NCBI GenBank assembly: GCA_017550525.1
Contig: JAFZOU010000114.1
Coordinates: 1 to 32,326 of the forward strand
DNA from: Bacteroidales bacterium
GTDB taxonomy: Bacteria > Bacteroidota > Bacteroidia > Bacteroidales > UBA932
DNA: 32,326 nucleotides
Direction: 5' to 3'
Shown: in pieces, positions 21,953 through 30,512 of the stretch
Position numbering within the stretch: position 1 is the first letter of the stretch
Layout: each line of letters starts with the position of its first letter
Program-made: the position numbers and the translations under genes
The notes under the pieces: model-generated
The model's database searches: none
What the model saw: only the letters and a program-made list of their open reading frames with translations
What the model was told of the DNA's origin: nothing

Positions 21953-23029
21953 ATGAAAAGAACCATCGTAATAATCGCAGCCCTTGTGCTGCTGGCCATT
22001 CCCCGTACGGCCGATGCCCAGAAGCATCGCAGCTATGTGATTGGCTTCTACAACCTTGAAAACCTCTTTGACACCTATCACGACGAAGGCAAGAACGACT
22101 ACGAGTACCTGCCGGACGGCGCCAACGAGTGGACAGAGGAAAAGTATGCCAAGAAGCTTAAGAACATGGCACGCGTGATTGCCGATATGAAAAAGGATAA
22201 CGGTGCCTGGCACGCCGTCCTGGGAGTATCCGAGGTTGAGAACCGCCACGTCCTTGAGGACCTTGTGAGTGAGCCCGCAATCGCAGAGGCCAACTACCAG
22301 ATTGTCCATTATGACAGCCCGGACCGCCGCGGCGTGGACTGCGCGCTGTTTTATCGGCCCAATATATTCAAGTACATCACCTCCGAGGCCATCCCGTTCA
22401 CCTTCGAGGACTCCCGCATAGACTGGAGCGCATGGACCGAGGAAGAGAAGGAAGCCTTCCGCACCCGTGATGTCCTGATGGTCCGCGGCACCATTGACGA
22501 CGAGATGTTTGCATTCTTTGTGTGCCACCTTCCTTCCCGTCTTGGCGGTAAGGGGGCCGATCTCCGTCCCCGCGGCGCAGAGATTGCCTACCAGAGGGCC
22601 ATGGAACTCCAGGAGGAATTCCCCGGAATCAAGATTGTGGTGATGGGCGATATGAATGACAACCCCACGGATGTCTCCATGACGGACTATCTCCACGGAA
22701 AGGAATTCATCGACGATGTTGAGGAAGACGACTTCTTTGACCCGTTCCTCAGCATGATCAAGGCCGGTTACAGCTCCCTCTATTACCGGGGCGCGGGCAA
22801 TATCTTTGACATTGTTATGGTGAATAACGCCCTGGCAAATGCCCCCGCAGGCACTTTCCAGATCCAGCCCATCACCAAGAAAAAGTTCTACGGCCGCGTT
22901 TTCTCAAAGCCCTACATGACCAACCAGAACGGCCAGTACAAGGGCACCCCGTTCCGCACCTTCTCCAACGGCGCTTTCGTGAACGGTTACTCGGACCACT
23001 ATCCCACATACATTGTGATCAAAAAGTAG
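21953..23029 (+). CDS. secreted endonuclease/exonuclease/phosphatase (EEP) family enzyme
   Basis: A 358-residue EEP-fold enzyme with a signal peptide ending TADA (cut near residue 22). Visible active-site blocks, in order, are YNLENLFD (N34), GVSEVENR (E94/E96), CHLPSR (H192), GDMNDNP (D233, N235) and SDHYP (D348, H349), so the fold looks catalytically complete. Members cleave phosphodiesters or phosphomonoesters in nucleic acids, nucleotides or inositol phosphates; which one cannot be told here. Three bases separate it from the nuclease gene, so the two probably act in sequence outside the cytoplasm: the nuclease makes oligonucleotides and this enzyme trims or dephosphorylates them. Confidence 0.88.
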   Translation: MKRTIVIIAALVLLAIPRTADAQKHRSYVIGFYNLENLFDTYHDEGKNDYEYLPDGANEWTEEKYAKKLKNMARVIADMKKDNGAWHAVLGVSEVENRHVLEDLVSEPAIAEANYQIVHYDSPDRRGVDCALFYRPNIFKYITSEAIPFTFEDSRIDWSAWTEEEKEAFRTRDVLMVRGTIDDEMFAFFVCHLPSRLGGKGADLRPRGAEIAYQRAMELQEEFPGIKIVVMGDMNDNPTDVSMTDYLHGKEFIDDVEEDDFFDPFLSMIKAGYSSLYYRGAGNIFDIVMVNNALANAPAGTFQIQPITKKKFYGRVFSKPYMTNQNGQYKGTPFRTFSNGAFVNGYSDHYPTYIVIKK

Positions 23030-23030
23030 A

Positions 23031-23057
23031 GAGATTCTTCTCTTCGCTCAGAATGAC
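23031..23057. repeat. REP-like imperfect palindrome between EEP gene and second receptor
   Basis: The stretch begins gagattct and ends agaatgac with a tctc-rich centre, the same GAGAT...ATGAC frame as the two copies at 6743 and 6785 but with a weaker core. Its final atgac supplies an in-frame ATG (23053) upstream of the true start of the receptor at 23071. Confidence 0.65.
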
Positions 23058-23070
23058 AAAACCAACCGAT

Positions 23071-26000
23071 ATGACTAAAAAACTATTACTGACCTTCGCT
23101 GCAGCCCTGTCGGCCGTGAGCCTTCTGGCCCAGGCGCCGCAGTTTGTGGATCCCGGCACCAGGGACGGCTATGCCGGCGGCGTGAAGGGTAAGGTCGTGG
23201 ACCGTAACGGCCGTGCGCCCATCGAGAACGCCCAGGTGGTCCTCATGCAGGGCGCGGAGCAGATAGAGACCGTACAATCGGCCCAGGACGGCTCCTTCCT
23301 TATTTCCTCCCTGCCGGATGGTACGTATGTCCTCAGGATCACCGCTCCGGAGTTCCTCGAGTCCCAGGTGCAGGTGACCGTGGCCGATGGCTACGTAAAG
23401 AACATGTTCAACCTTTCCCTCACCGGAATCCAGCATGTGACGGACGTAGACGACGACTCCTTCGCCAACTTTGACATGGACGACTCCGGCTTCAACGACA
23501 ACCCCACCATCCTGTTCGGCAGCAATGACGTGTTCAACAACATTGCGGGCTTCAACTTCTCCGCAGTGCGTTTCCGCGCCCGCGGTTACAGTTCTGAAAG
23601 CCAGGAGGTTTACCTTGCCGGCGTCAAGATGAACGACGCAATCACCGGCTATGGCCCGTTCTCCCTGTGGAGCGGCCTCAACGAGGCTATGCGTTCCAAG
23701 GAAACCGTGAACGGCGTAGAGGCCACTGACGTTGCCCTTGGCAGCTACAACGGTGTTACCAATATCTTCGGCACTGCCTCAGAGGTCCGCAAGGGCCTTC
23801 GCGGAAGCGTCCTCACCAACAGCGCCCTCTACCGCCTGCGCCTCATGGCTTCCTACGCCACCGGCCAGATGGACAACGGCTGGGCTTTCGCGGCCAACGT
23901 GAGCGCCCGCCTTGGCGGCAACGACTGGATTGACGGTGTGTATTACCGCTCCTTCGCATATTATCTTGCGGCCGATAAGATCTTCAACGACACCCACAAG
24001 CTAAGCTTTGCTATCTTTGGAACGCCCGGTGAAAGGGGAGCGCAGAACTCATCCACCCAGGAGGTGTACAACCTCATGGGGGACAATATGTATAACTCCA
24101 ACTGGGGTTACCTTAACGGGAAGGTTCGTAATACCCGTGTACGTAAGACCCATGAACCCATTGCCTTCCTGAAGTGGGATTTCACCCCTTCGGATAAGTT
24201 TGAGAGCCATACAACCCTCCTCTTCCGTTTTGGCTCCAACGGCTATACCGCAATGGACTGGTACAACGCCCAGGATCCCCGTCCGGACTACTACCGTAAC
24301 CTCCCTTCATACCTCTATAACCCGGATCCGGATTACAAGCGCAACAATCTTGAAAAGGCCACGGCAGCCTTCCAGGCATGGAAAGCCCAGGATCCTTCAA
24401 TTGTCCACTTCAACTGGGACCGCATCTATCAGGTGAACCAGATGAGTGAGAACGGCCGCAGCAAGTATGTCCAGGAAGAGCGCCGCGTAGACCAGAAGGA
24501 CCTCAACCTTGCATTCAACTTCAAGTATCGGCCCCTCCAGAACCTCACGGTCACGGGCGGCCTGAATGGCAAGTTCAATGTGACGGAATACTATAAGGTC
24601 CTGGCCGATCTCCTTGGAGGTCAGTACTTTGTGGACATAGACAACTTTGCCGACAGGGATTTTGCCGCAGAGCCCTACATGGCCCAGAACGACCTTGACT
24701 ACTACCTCTCCCACAACGGTCAGGCACGTATCCTCCACAAGGGAGACAAGTACGGCTATGACTACAACGTCCACGTAATCAATGCGGGCGGCTGGGTAAA
24801 CGGAGAGTATACCATCGGCAACCTTGACATCAACCTTGGCGGCCGCCTTGGCTACACCAGCTTCTGGCGTGAAGGCCTTGTGAGAAAGGGCCTCTTCCCG
24901 GGAATGACGTATATGGATCCCCTTACCGGAAACACCGTTGAGCCTTCAGCAGAGGCTGGTATCTATTCCACCTCCAAGGGCAATTCAGACAAGGCCAACT
25001 TCCTTACCTATGCCGGTAAGCTTGGTCTCAATTACGTGATTGGCGGCAACATGAGGGTTTATGCAAACGTGGGTTACTTCCAGGACGCCCCTACTTTCCA
25101 GCAGGTGTTCGTGAGCCCCCGTACCCGTAACGACATGGTTCAGAACCTGAGCCCCATCAAGACCTTCTCCTCGGATATCAACTGGCAGTTCAGCGGCAGC
25201 GGCATCAATGCCCGCGTCACCGCATACTACACCACCATCAAGGGCCAGAGCAAGGTCATGAGCGCCTACGATGACGTCCAGAACGCCTTCTCAAACTTCG
25301 CCCTCAGCGGAATCGACCAGCGCAACATGGGTATCGAGCTTGGCTTCAAGGTCCCTACCTACATTGTTCCCAATCTCTCCGTACAGGGTGTCCTTTCACT
25401 TGGAGAAGCCATCTACACTTCCAATCCCAAGATGATGCAGACGCTGGATAACAGCGCAACGCCCGTTGCATTTGACGGCCAGTACATCATTGACGTCCCT
25501 TACTGGAAGGAGAGTCCCGTGTACAAGAAGGACGCCTGGGGCAACTATACTGCTGCACTTGACCGCAAGCAGAAGCACTATGTGCCTTCAACGCCCCAGA
25601 CAGCCGTATCCCTTGGTCTGAGCTGGAACTACAACTACTGGTTTGTTGAGGCCGATGTAGAGTACTTCGACCGCGCATACCTTGATATGAACCCTCTCTA
25701 CCGCACCCAGTACGCCGTGGAAGGCCCCGACCGCAACGTCTATTTTGACGCAGAGGAAGAACTGGCGGCTATCGGCCGTAATCCCGAGGACGATTCAATC
25801 GCACTCAACGAGATCGAGGCCATGACCACCCAGGAGAAGTTTGCCCCGGCATTCCTCCTGAACGCATCCGTGGGTAAGTCCTGGTACATCCAGCGCAAGT
25901 ATCAGCTTGGCTTCTCACTCAACGCCAAGAACCTCCTCAACAACAGGAATGTCAAGACCGGCGGTTACGAGCAAACCCGTATGGTGGACAACACCGCCTC

Positions 26001-26085
26001 CAAGACCCGTTACTACCGCTTTGACTCCAAGTACTTCTATATGTCCGGTATCAACTATATGCTTAACATTTACTTCAGATTCTAA
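23071..26085 (+). CDS. TonB-dependent receptor with carboxypeptidase-regulatory-like domain (second receptor)
   Basis: A 1004-residue outer-membrane receptor. The ATG at 23071 gives MTKKLLLTFAAALSAVSLLAQ, a clean signal peptide; an in-frame ATG at 23053 lies inside a repeat and is rejected. A regulatory-like domain covers about 25-115 (VKGKVVDRNGRAPIENAQVV), the plug about 130-250 (FRARGYSSESQEVYLAGVKM), and the barrel ends INYMLNIYFRF with the terminal Phe expected of outer-membrane proteins. It is not SusC-like and has no SusD neighbour; the lipoprotein five bases downstream is the likely partner. Its place straight after two secreted nucleases makes nucleotides, nucleosides or oligonucleotides plausible substrates, but this is inference. 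Confidence 0.88.
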   Translation: MTKKLLLTFAAALSAVSLLAQAPQFVDPGTRDGYAGGVKGKVVDRNGRAPIENAQVVLMQGAEQIETVQSAQDGSFLISSLPDGTYVLRITAPEFLESQVQVTVADGYVKNMFNLSLTGIQHVTDVDDDSFANFDMDDSGFNDNPTILFGSNDVFNNIAGFNFSAVRFRARGYSSESQEVYLAGVKMNDAITGYGPFSLWSGLNEAMRSKETVNGVEATDVALGSYNGVTNIFGTASEVRKGLRGSVLTNSALYRLRLMASYATGQMDNGWAFAANVSARLGGNDWIDGVYYRSFAYYLAADKIFNDTHKLSFAIFGTPGERGAQNSSTQEVYNLMGDNMYNSNWGYLNGKVRNTRVRKTHEPIAFLKWDFTPSDKFESHTTLLFRFGSNGYTAMDWYNAQDPRPDYYRNLPSYLYNPDPDYKRNNLEKATAAFQAWKAQDPSIVHFNWDRIYQVNQMSENGRSKYVQEERRVDQKDLNLAFNFKYRPLQNLTVTGGLNGKFNVTEYYKVLADLLGGQYFVDIDNFADRDFAAEPYMAQNDLDYYLSHNGQARILHKGDKYGYDYNVHVINAGGWVNGEYTIGNLDINLGGRLGYTSFWREGLVRKGLFPGMTYMDPLTGNTVEPSAEAGIYSTSKGNSDKANFLTYAGKLGLNYVIGGNMRVYANVGYFQDAPTFQQVFVSPRTRNDMVQNLSPIKTFSSDINWQFSGSGINARVTAYYTTIKGQSKVMSAYDDVQNAFSNFALSGIDQRNMGIELGFKVPTYIVPNLSVQGVLSLGEAIYTSNPKMMQTLDNSATPVAFDGQYIIDVPYWKESPVYKKDAWGNYTAALDRKQKHYVPSTPQTAVSLGLSWNYNYWFVEADVEYFDRAYLDMNPLYRTQYAVEGPDRNVYFDAEEELAAIGRNPEDDSIALNEIEAMTTQEKFAPAFLLNASVGKSWYIQRKYQLGFSLNAKNLLNNRNVKTGGYEQTRMVDNTASKTRYYRFDSKYFYMSGINYMLNIYFRF

Positions 26086-26090
26086 GAGTT

Positions 26091-27371
26091 ATGAGAAAGT
26101 CCATTATTGCAATCGCCGCCCTTGCGGCACTCGTTTCCTGCCGGAGTCTGATAGAAGAATGGCAGCCGGTTGTCACGTTCAGCCAGCCGGATAAGGTTGA
26201 CTTTGTCCCCGTGGACATGGACGATGAAGTCAATACCACCATTGCCGACCTAAAGGCCATGTACAAGGAACACGGAAAGCCCGTGGTCATTTCCGGTGCC
26301 AAGATCCTGAAGGCCCAGGTTGTGTCATCCGATGAAGACGGCAACATCTACCGTGAACTCTACATCCAGGACGCTACCGGCGGCATCTGCCTCAAGCTTG
26401 GCCGCTCCAGTTCCTATGATGATTATAAGGTGGGTCAGATCCTTTACATTGACTGCGAAGACCTCTGCATAGGAGAGTACGGTTACAAGACCGGAAACTA
26501 CGGTGGAGGCGGTCTTCTCCAGCTTGGCGTTCTTGGTGACGGCTGGCAGGAGTATCTGGACGGAGACACCAATGAAGTTCCGGAATACGAGACATCCTAC
26601 ATTGACCTTGTCCCCATCATTTCAAAGCACATTTTCAGGGGAGAGATCCTGGATGAGGATGAGCGTATCAAGCCCGCCACACCTACCGGGGCGGAGCTTT
26701 CCAGCGATGCCTTCAAGAATGGCCTGGCTCCCGCAGCCGTGGGTAAGCTCACCAAACTCACAGGCCTCAAGATCAAGGGGGAGGTGTTTGCCCTCCTGTA
26801 TCCGGATTCCAACCTCAATCACGACAAAAACAACTCCTGGAACCGTCTATTCCTTTCCGACGATGACCCGATGAATTTTGATGAGCCATATGAAGGATAT
26901 CCCAAATATCCTCACAACCTTATCCACTGGGGCCTTACCAAGCGCCGCACCGTGGATCATCTTGAAAGGGGAGACTGGGATGATCTAAAGCTTGGAGATT
27001 CCGCGGCCGATATTAAGAATAACAATACCGTTGGTACCCGCAGGGTAGACGCCAAGAACTTCGGCTATGGCTACATTGCCGCAGAGCCTGAGACCTACGA
27101 TGATGCAGAGACATACAGGCAGGTTCTCATCCGCAATGCAACCGCACAGAGCGTGAGCCACTACTTCAACTATGACGGAGCAGAGGTCCAGATCCGCACC
27201 AGCGGCTATTCCCGCTTTGCCGATATCCCCATCCCCGCCGACGTCCTGGATGGCTCTAAGAAGATTGATGTGATCGGCATCATGTCCCGTTACCAGGGCG
27301 CGGCCCAGTTCATGCTCCTTGACGTCTTCTACGAAGGCAACAACACATCACTAATCAAAGACGTGTATTAA
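26091..27371 (+). CDS. DUF5689-like lipoprotein (receptor partner)
   Basis: A 426-residue lipoprotein with signal ending LVSC (C17). Residues about 45-260 fit the DUF5689 type of OB-like domain: TTIADLKAMYKEHGKPVVI, then VVSSDEDGNIYRELYIQDAT and GICLKLG. The C-terminal 160 residues (LERGDWDDLKLGDSAADIKN, then VDVIGIMSRYQGAAQFML-like end) form a second beta-rich part. No catalytic motif is seen. Proteins of this type commonly lie beside Oar-like TonB receptors in Bacteroidota and are thought to be surface components. Coupling is tight: 5 bases after the receptor and overlapping the peptidase start by one base (TAATG). Confidence 0.78.
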   Translation: MRKSIIAIAALAALVSCRSLIEEWQPVVTFSQPDKVDFVPVDMDDEVNTTIADLKAMYKEHGKPVVISGAKILKAQVVSSDEDGNIYRELYIQDATGGICLKLGRSSSYDDYKVGQILYIDCEDLCIGEYGYKTGNYGGGGLLQLGVLGDGWQEYLDGDTNEVPEYETSYIDLVPIISKHIFRGEILDEDERIKPATPTGAELSSDAFKNGLAPAAVGKLTKLTGLKIKGEVFALLYPDSNLNHDKNNSWNRLFLSDDDPMNFDEPYEGYPKYPHNLIHWGLTKRRTVDHLERGDWDDLKLGDSAADIKNNNTVGTRRVDAKNFGYGYIAAEPETYDDAETYRQVLIRNATAQSVSHYFNYDGAEVQIRTSGYSRFADIPIPADVLDGSKKIDVIGIMSRYQGAAQFMLLDVFYEGNNTSLIKDVY

Positions 27372-29371
27372 TGAAAATCAACACTTTTATTGCGGGGGCT
27401 GCACTGGCCCTCGCTTTCAGTATGACAGCTTGTAAACAGCAGAACATTTTCTTTGAGGATTGGAACACTCCTTACGGCACAGCTCCCTTCTCACAGATAA
27501 AGGAGGCCGATTACCTCCCCGCCTTCAGGGCCGGAATCAAGGAGGAAAAAGCCAATGTGGAGGCCATAATAGCCTGCAAGGACGCTCCTACCTTTGAGAA
27601 CACCATCCTTGCCCTGGAGAAGTCAAGCCCCATCCTTGACAGGGTAGAAGGCGTATTCTTCAACCTTTCAGAGAGTGATTCCACCCCTGAGATGCAGGCA
27701 ATTGAGGAAGAGATCCTTCCGGAGCTCACCGCCGCATCCAATGAGATCTATATGAATCCGGATCTCTTTGCCCGCGTGAAGGCCGTCTATGACAATCAGG
27801 AAGGCCTCACCCGTGAGCAGCAGATGGTGGTGAAGAAGATCTACCAGAGCTTCGAGCGCAACGGTGTAGGCCTTGAAGGAGAAGCCAAGGCCCGTTTTGC
27901 CGATATCCAGACCCGCCTTGCCACCCTGAGCCAGAAATTCGGCCAGAATCTCCTTGCAGAGAACAATGCCTTCAAGGAGGCTACCGGCATCACCGTAAGC
28001 GACTACTATGACTTCATGGGCTCCTGCCCGGACCGTGAAAAACGCAAGGCCGTCTTTGAGGCCTACAGCTCCCGCGGCAACCACGGAGACGAGCATGACA
28101 ACAACGCAATTGTCCTTGAGGTGCTGAAACTGAGGGCAGAAATGGCAGAGCTTCTTGGCTACCCGTCCTTTGCGGCCTTCCAGCTCTCCGACAAAATGGC
28201 CGGAAGCCCTGAGACCGTTGATGCCTTCCTCCAGCCCATCATGGACGCCTCCATGCTCAAAGCTAAGGCCGATATGAAGGAGATGGCAAAGCTTGCAGGT
28301 CACAAGATCGAGGCCTGGGATTACAGCTACTATGCAGAGAAACTCCGCGCTCAGAAGTTTGCCCTGGACGAGTCCCAGACAAAGCCTTACTTCCAGGCCG
28401 ACAGCGTCCTCAAAGGCGTCTTTGCCGCAGCCCACATGATTTACGGCATCAACATTGAGCCCGCACCGGAGGTTGAGGTTTACAACCCTGCGGCATCGGC
28501 CTATAAACTCACTGATGCGGACGGAAGCCTCATTGGCATATTCTATAAGGATTACTACGTGCGTCCCACCAAGCGCGGCGGCGCCTGGATGAACAATTTC
28601 CGTGAGCAGGAGACTGGTGTAAGGCCCGTGATTGTTAACGTGTGCAACTTCCCGGCTCCCGGAGATGACCCCACGGATGCCATTCCTTCACTGCTTTCAA
28701 TTGACAATGTCCAGACCGCGTTCCACGAGTTTGGCCACGCCCTCCACGGTTTCCTTTCACAGTGCAACTACAAGACCGTTTCCGGCACTTCCGTTGCCCG
28801 TGACTTTGTGGAGACATTCTCCCAGTTCAATGAGAATTTTGCCTTTGTGCCTGAAATCCTTGCCGTTTACGCCAAGGATTACCGCACCGGAGAGCCCATT
28901 CCCGCAGAGCTTGTGTCAAAGATCCGCAGCGCCCTCAAGTTCAACCAGGGCTTCATGTGCGGAGAACTCTGCGCAGCCTCCATCCTTGACATGAAGTGGC
29001 ATGAATTATCGGCCTCAGAACTGGCCGCATTCAACGGAGCCGAGGACATCCGCGCCTTTGAGGCAAAGGTGTGCCGGGAGATGGGCCTTATAGATGAGAT
29101 CATCCCGCGTTACCGCACCACCTACTTCAACCACATCATCGCCAGCGGTTACAGCGCCGGCTACTACAGCTATCTCTGGAGCGAGGTCCTGGCCGATGAC
29201 GCCTGGGAGAAGTTTGTGGAGGATGGCATCTTCAACCCCGAGACCGCAAAGTCCTTCCGCCAGACCTTCCTTGAGAGGGGCGGCTCTGAAGAGCCCATGA
29301 CGCAGTACCGCAACTTCCGCGGCGCCGATCCCGACCCCGCAGCACTCTCCCGTGCCAGGGGGCTTGAATAG
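27371..29371 (+). CDS. dcp: M3 family metallopeptidase (peptidyl-dipeptidase Dcp-like), lipoprotein
   Basis: A 666-residue M3A zinc peptidase. The signal ends FSMTAC (C21), so it is a predicted lipoprotein acting in the periplasm, unlike the cytosolic E. coli enzyme. The zinc motif HEFGHALHG starts at H452, and the third ligand Glu is E481 in DFVETFSQFNENF. NPAASAYKLTDADGSLIGIFYKDYYVRP and the C-terminal SAGYYSYLWSEVLADDAWEKF region are typical of oligopeptidase A/Dcp enzymes. It probably trims short peptides. It overlaps the DUF5689-like gene by one base, so it is on the same transcript; whether it serves the same pathway is unclear. A strong terminator follows. Confidence 0.93.
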   Translation: MKINTFIAGAALALAFSMTACKQQNIFFEDWNTPYGTAPFSQIKEADYLPAFRAGIKEEKANVEAIIACKDAPTFENTILALEKSSPILDRVEGVFFNLSESDSTPEMQAIEEEILPELTAASNEIYMNPDLFARVKAVYDNQEGLTREQQMVVKKIYQSFERNGVGLEGEAKARFADIQTRLATLSQKFGQNLLAENNAFKEATGITVSDYYDFMGSCPDREKRKAVFEAYSSRGNHGDEHDNNAIVLEVLKLRAEMAELLGYPSFAAFQLSDKMAGSPETVDAFLQPIMDASMLKAKADMKEMAKLAGHKIEAWDYSYYAEKLRAQKFALDESQTKPYFQADSVLKGVFAAAHMIYGINIEPAPEVEVYNPAASAYKLTDADGSLIGIFYKDYYVRPTKRGGAWMNNFREQETGVRPVIVNVCNFPAPGDDPTDAIPSLLSIDNVQTAFHEFGHALHGFLSQCNYKTVSGTSVARDFVETFSQFNENFAFVPEILAVYAKDYRTGEPIPAELVSKIRSALKFNQGFMCGELCAASILDMKWHELSASELAAFNGAEDIRAFEAKVCREMGLIDEIIPRYRTTYFNHIIASGYSAGYYSYLWSEVLADDAWEKFVEDGIFNPETAKSFRQTFLERGGSEEPMTQYRNFRGADPDPAALSRARGLE

Positions 29372-29409
29372 CCGCTGGCGGCTAACCCGCTGAAACACAG
29401 ACATTTAAC

Positions 29410-29446
29410 AAAATCTGGTTGTGCAATTTGCACAACCAGATTTTTG
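29410..29446. terminator. bidirectional terminator between dcp and manA
   Basis: A perfect 14-bp stem, aaatctggttgtgc (29411-29424) and gcacaaccagattt (29430-29443), with a 5-base loop. It is flanked by A-rich sequence on the left and a T-run on the right, so it can stop both convergent transcripts. Confidence 0.88.
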
Positions 29447-29486
29447 TAATGCGCTGAATGTCAGCTATTTGTCTGCCAGGAGGGGG

Positions 29487-30461
29487 CTATCCGATAAAAG
29501 AAGTTATCAGCTTCATTGAGTCTTCCGGAATGAAGCAGAGGTCATCGGCCGATGCCGGGATAAGGACAGTCTGTCCCTGACGTATGTCCAGGGACTCTCC
29601 GTCTACCTCCAGGGAGCCGCTGCCGGATACGCACATTACTATAATAAATGAGTCAATCTCCGAGAGGTCCTTGGCGTAGGGGAGGGTGAGGTCATAGAGG
29701 TTGGTGGTGAAGTACTTGCAGCTCACAAGTTCCACTTCCTCGTCCTTCGCGGGCTCATAGAGAGTGCGGTAAGTGTCTTCAACCTTGAAGTTGATGGCCT
29801 GCTTTGCCAGTTCCGTGTGAAGCTGGCGGGGCTTGCCGTCAAGGCCCAGGCGGCCGTAGTCCCAGATGCGATAGGTGAGATCGGAAGTTTGCTGGATCTC
29901 TGCCAGGAAGCATCCTCCGCAGATGGCATGGATGCGGCCGGCGGGGAGGAAGAATACATCTCCGGGATGAACCTCATAGCATGCGAGGGCGTCCGTGATG
30001 GTGCCATCGGCCACCATCTTCTCATATTCCGCGGGCGTGAGCGCACGTGAAAGGCCGGAGTAGAGCTTTGCGCCTGGCGCGGCATCTATCACATACCACA
30101 TCTCAGTCTTGCCGCGGAAGCCTTCCCCGTGGCAGCGGACGGCCATTTCGTCGTCCGGGTGCACCTGGATGCTGAGATCCGTGAGGGCGTCGATGAATTT
30201 CACAAGGAGGGGGAATTCATCTCCTGTTGTGGCATAGACATACTTTCCAACCAGCTCTCCCTTGAATACCTTAACTAGTTCAGTGACGGTTTTGCCGGCA
30301 TACGGGCCATCGGCCACAACGGTGGGATGCTCCGGAACTCCGCTTATCTCCCAGCTTTCGCCTATATGGGGAATGTCAGTTGAAATGCCTTTATAGGGGG
30401 CAATCTTATCTCCGCCCCACACCATGGTCCTGAGGAAAGGTTCAAATACAAGTGGCTGCAT
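29487..30461 (-). CDS. manA: mannose-6-phosphate isomerase, class I
   Basis: Interconverts fructose-6-phosphate and mannose-6-phosphate, feeding GDP-mannose and surface glycan synthesis. The protein is 324 residues from the ATG at 30461 (MQPLVFEPFLRTMVWGG). The frame is open upstream to 30590 but that part runs through the promoter and the divergent gene, so it is not used. Zinc ligands are Q99 and H101 (SIQVHPDD), E120 (KTEMWYV) and H178 (AGRIHAI). The short form with a C-terminal cupin part is usual in Bacteroidota. Single-gene transcript, divergent from the patatin gene. Confidence 0.95.
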   Translation of the reverse strand: MQPLVFEPFLRTMVWGGDKIAPYKGISTDIPHIGESWEISGVPEHPTVVADGPYAGKTVTELVKVFKGELVGKYVYATTGDEFPLLVKFIDALTDLSIQVHPDDEMAVRCHGEGFRGKTEMWYVIDAAPGAKLYSGLSRALTPAEYEKMVADGTITDALACYEVHPGDVFFLPAGRIHAICGGCFLAEIQQTSDLTYRIWDYGRLGLDGKPRQLHTELAKQAINFKVEDTYRTLYEPAKDEEVELVSCKYFTTNLYDLTLPYAKDLSEIDSFIIVMCVSGSGSLEVDGESLDIRQGQTVLIPASADDLCFIPEDSMKLITSFIG

Positions 30462-30479
30462 AGTAGAATTCTTAACGCA

Positions 30480-30487
30480 CAAAGTTA
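30480..30487 (-). promoter_or_regulatory. putative -7 element of manA
   Basis: On the minus strand this is TAACTTTG, a match to TAnnTTTG, 18 bases before the manA ATG, giving a very short leader. It mirrors the plus-strand element at 30500-30507. No -33 TTTG is at the expected spacing. Confidence 0.55.
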
Positions 30488-30499
30488 CGCAAAACTTTG

Positions 30500-30507
30500 T
30501 AACTTTG
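30500..30507 (+). promoter_or_regulatory. putative -7 element of the patatin gene (near-leaderless)
   Basis: TAACTTTG matches TAnnTTTG and ends only 5 bases before the ATG at 30513. A start site about 5-7 bases after the box would fall on or next to the ATG, so the mRNA would have almost no leader. No good -33 box is seen. Confidence 0.5.
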
Positions 30508-30512
30508 CGAAT

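Noticed and set aside
13834-27371. SusC/SusD polysaccharide utilisation locus
   Set aside because: The receptors are Oar-like, there is no SusD-type protein, and no carbohydrate-active enzyme is encoded.
29372-29486. small gene or RNA between dcp and manA
   Set aside because: Only a strong bidirectional terminator is seen; no frame or tRNA-like fold.
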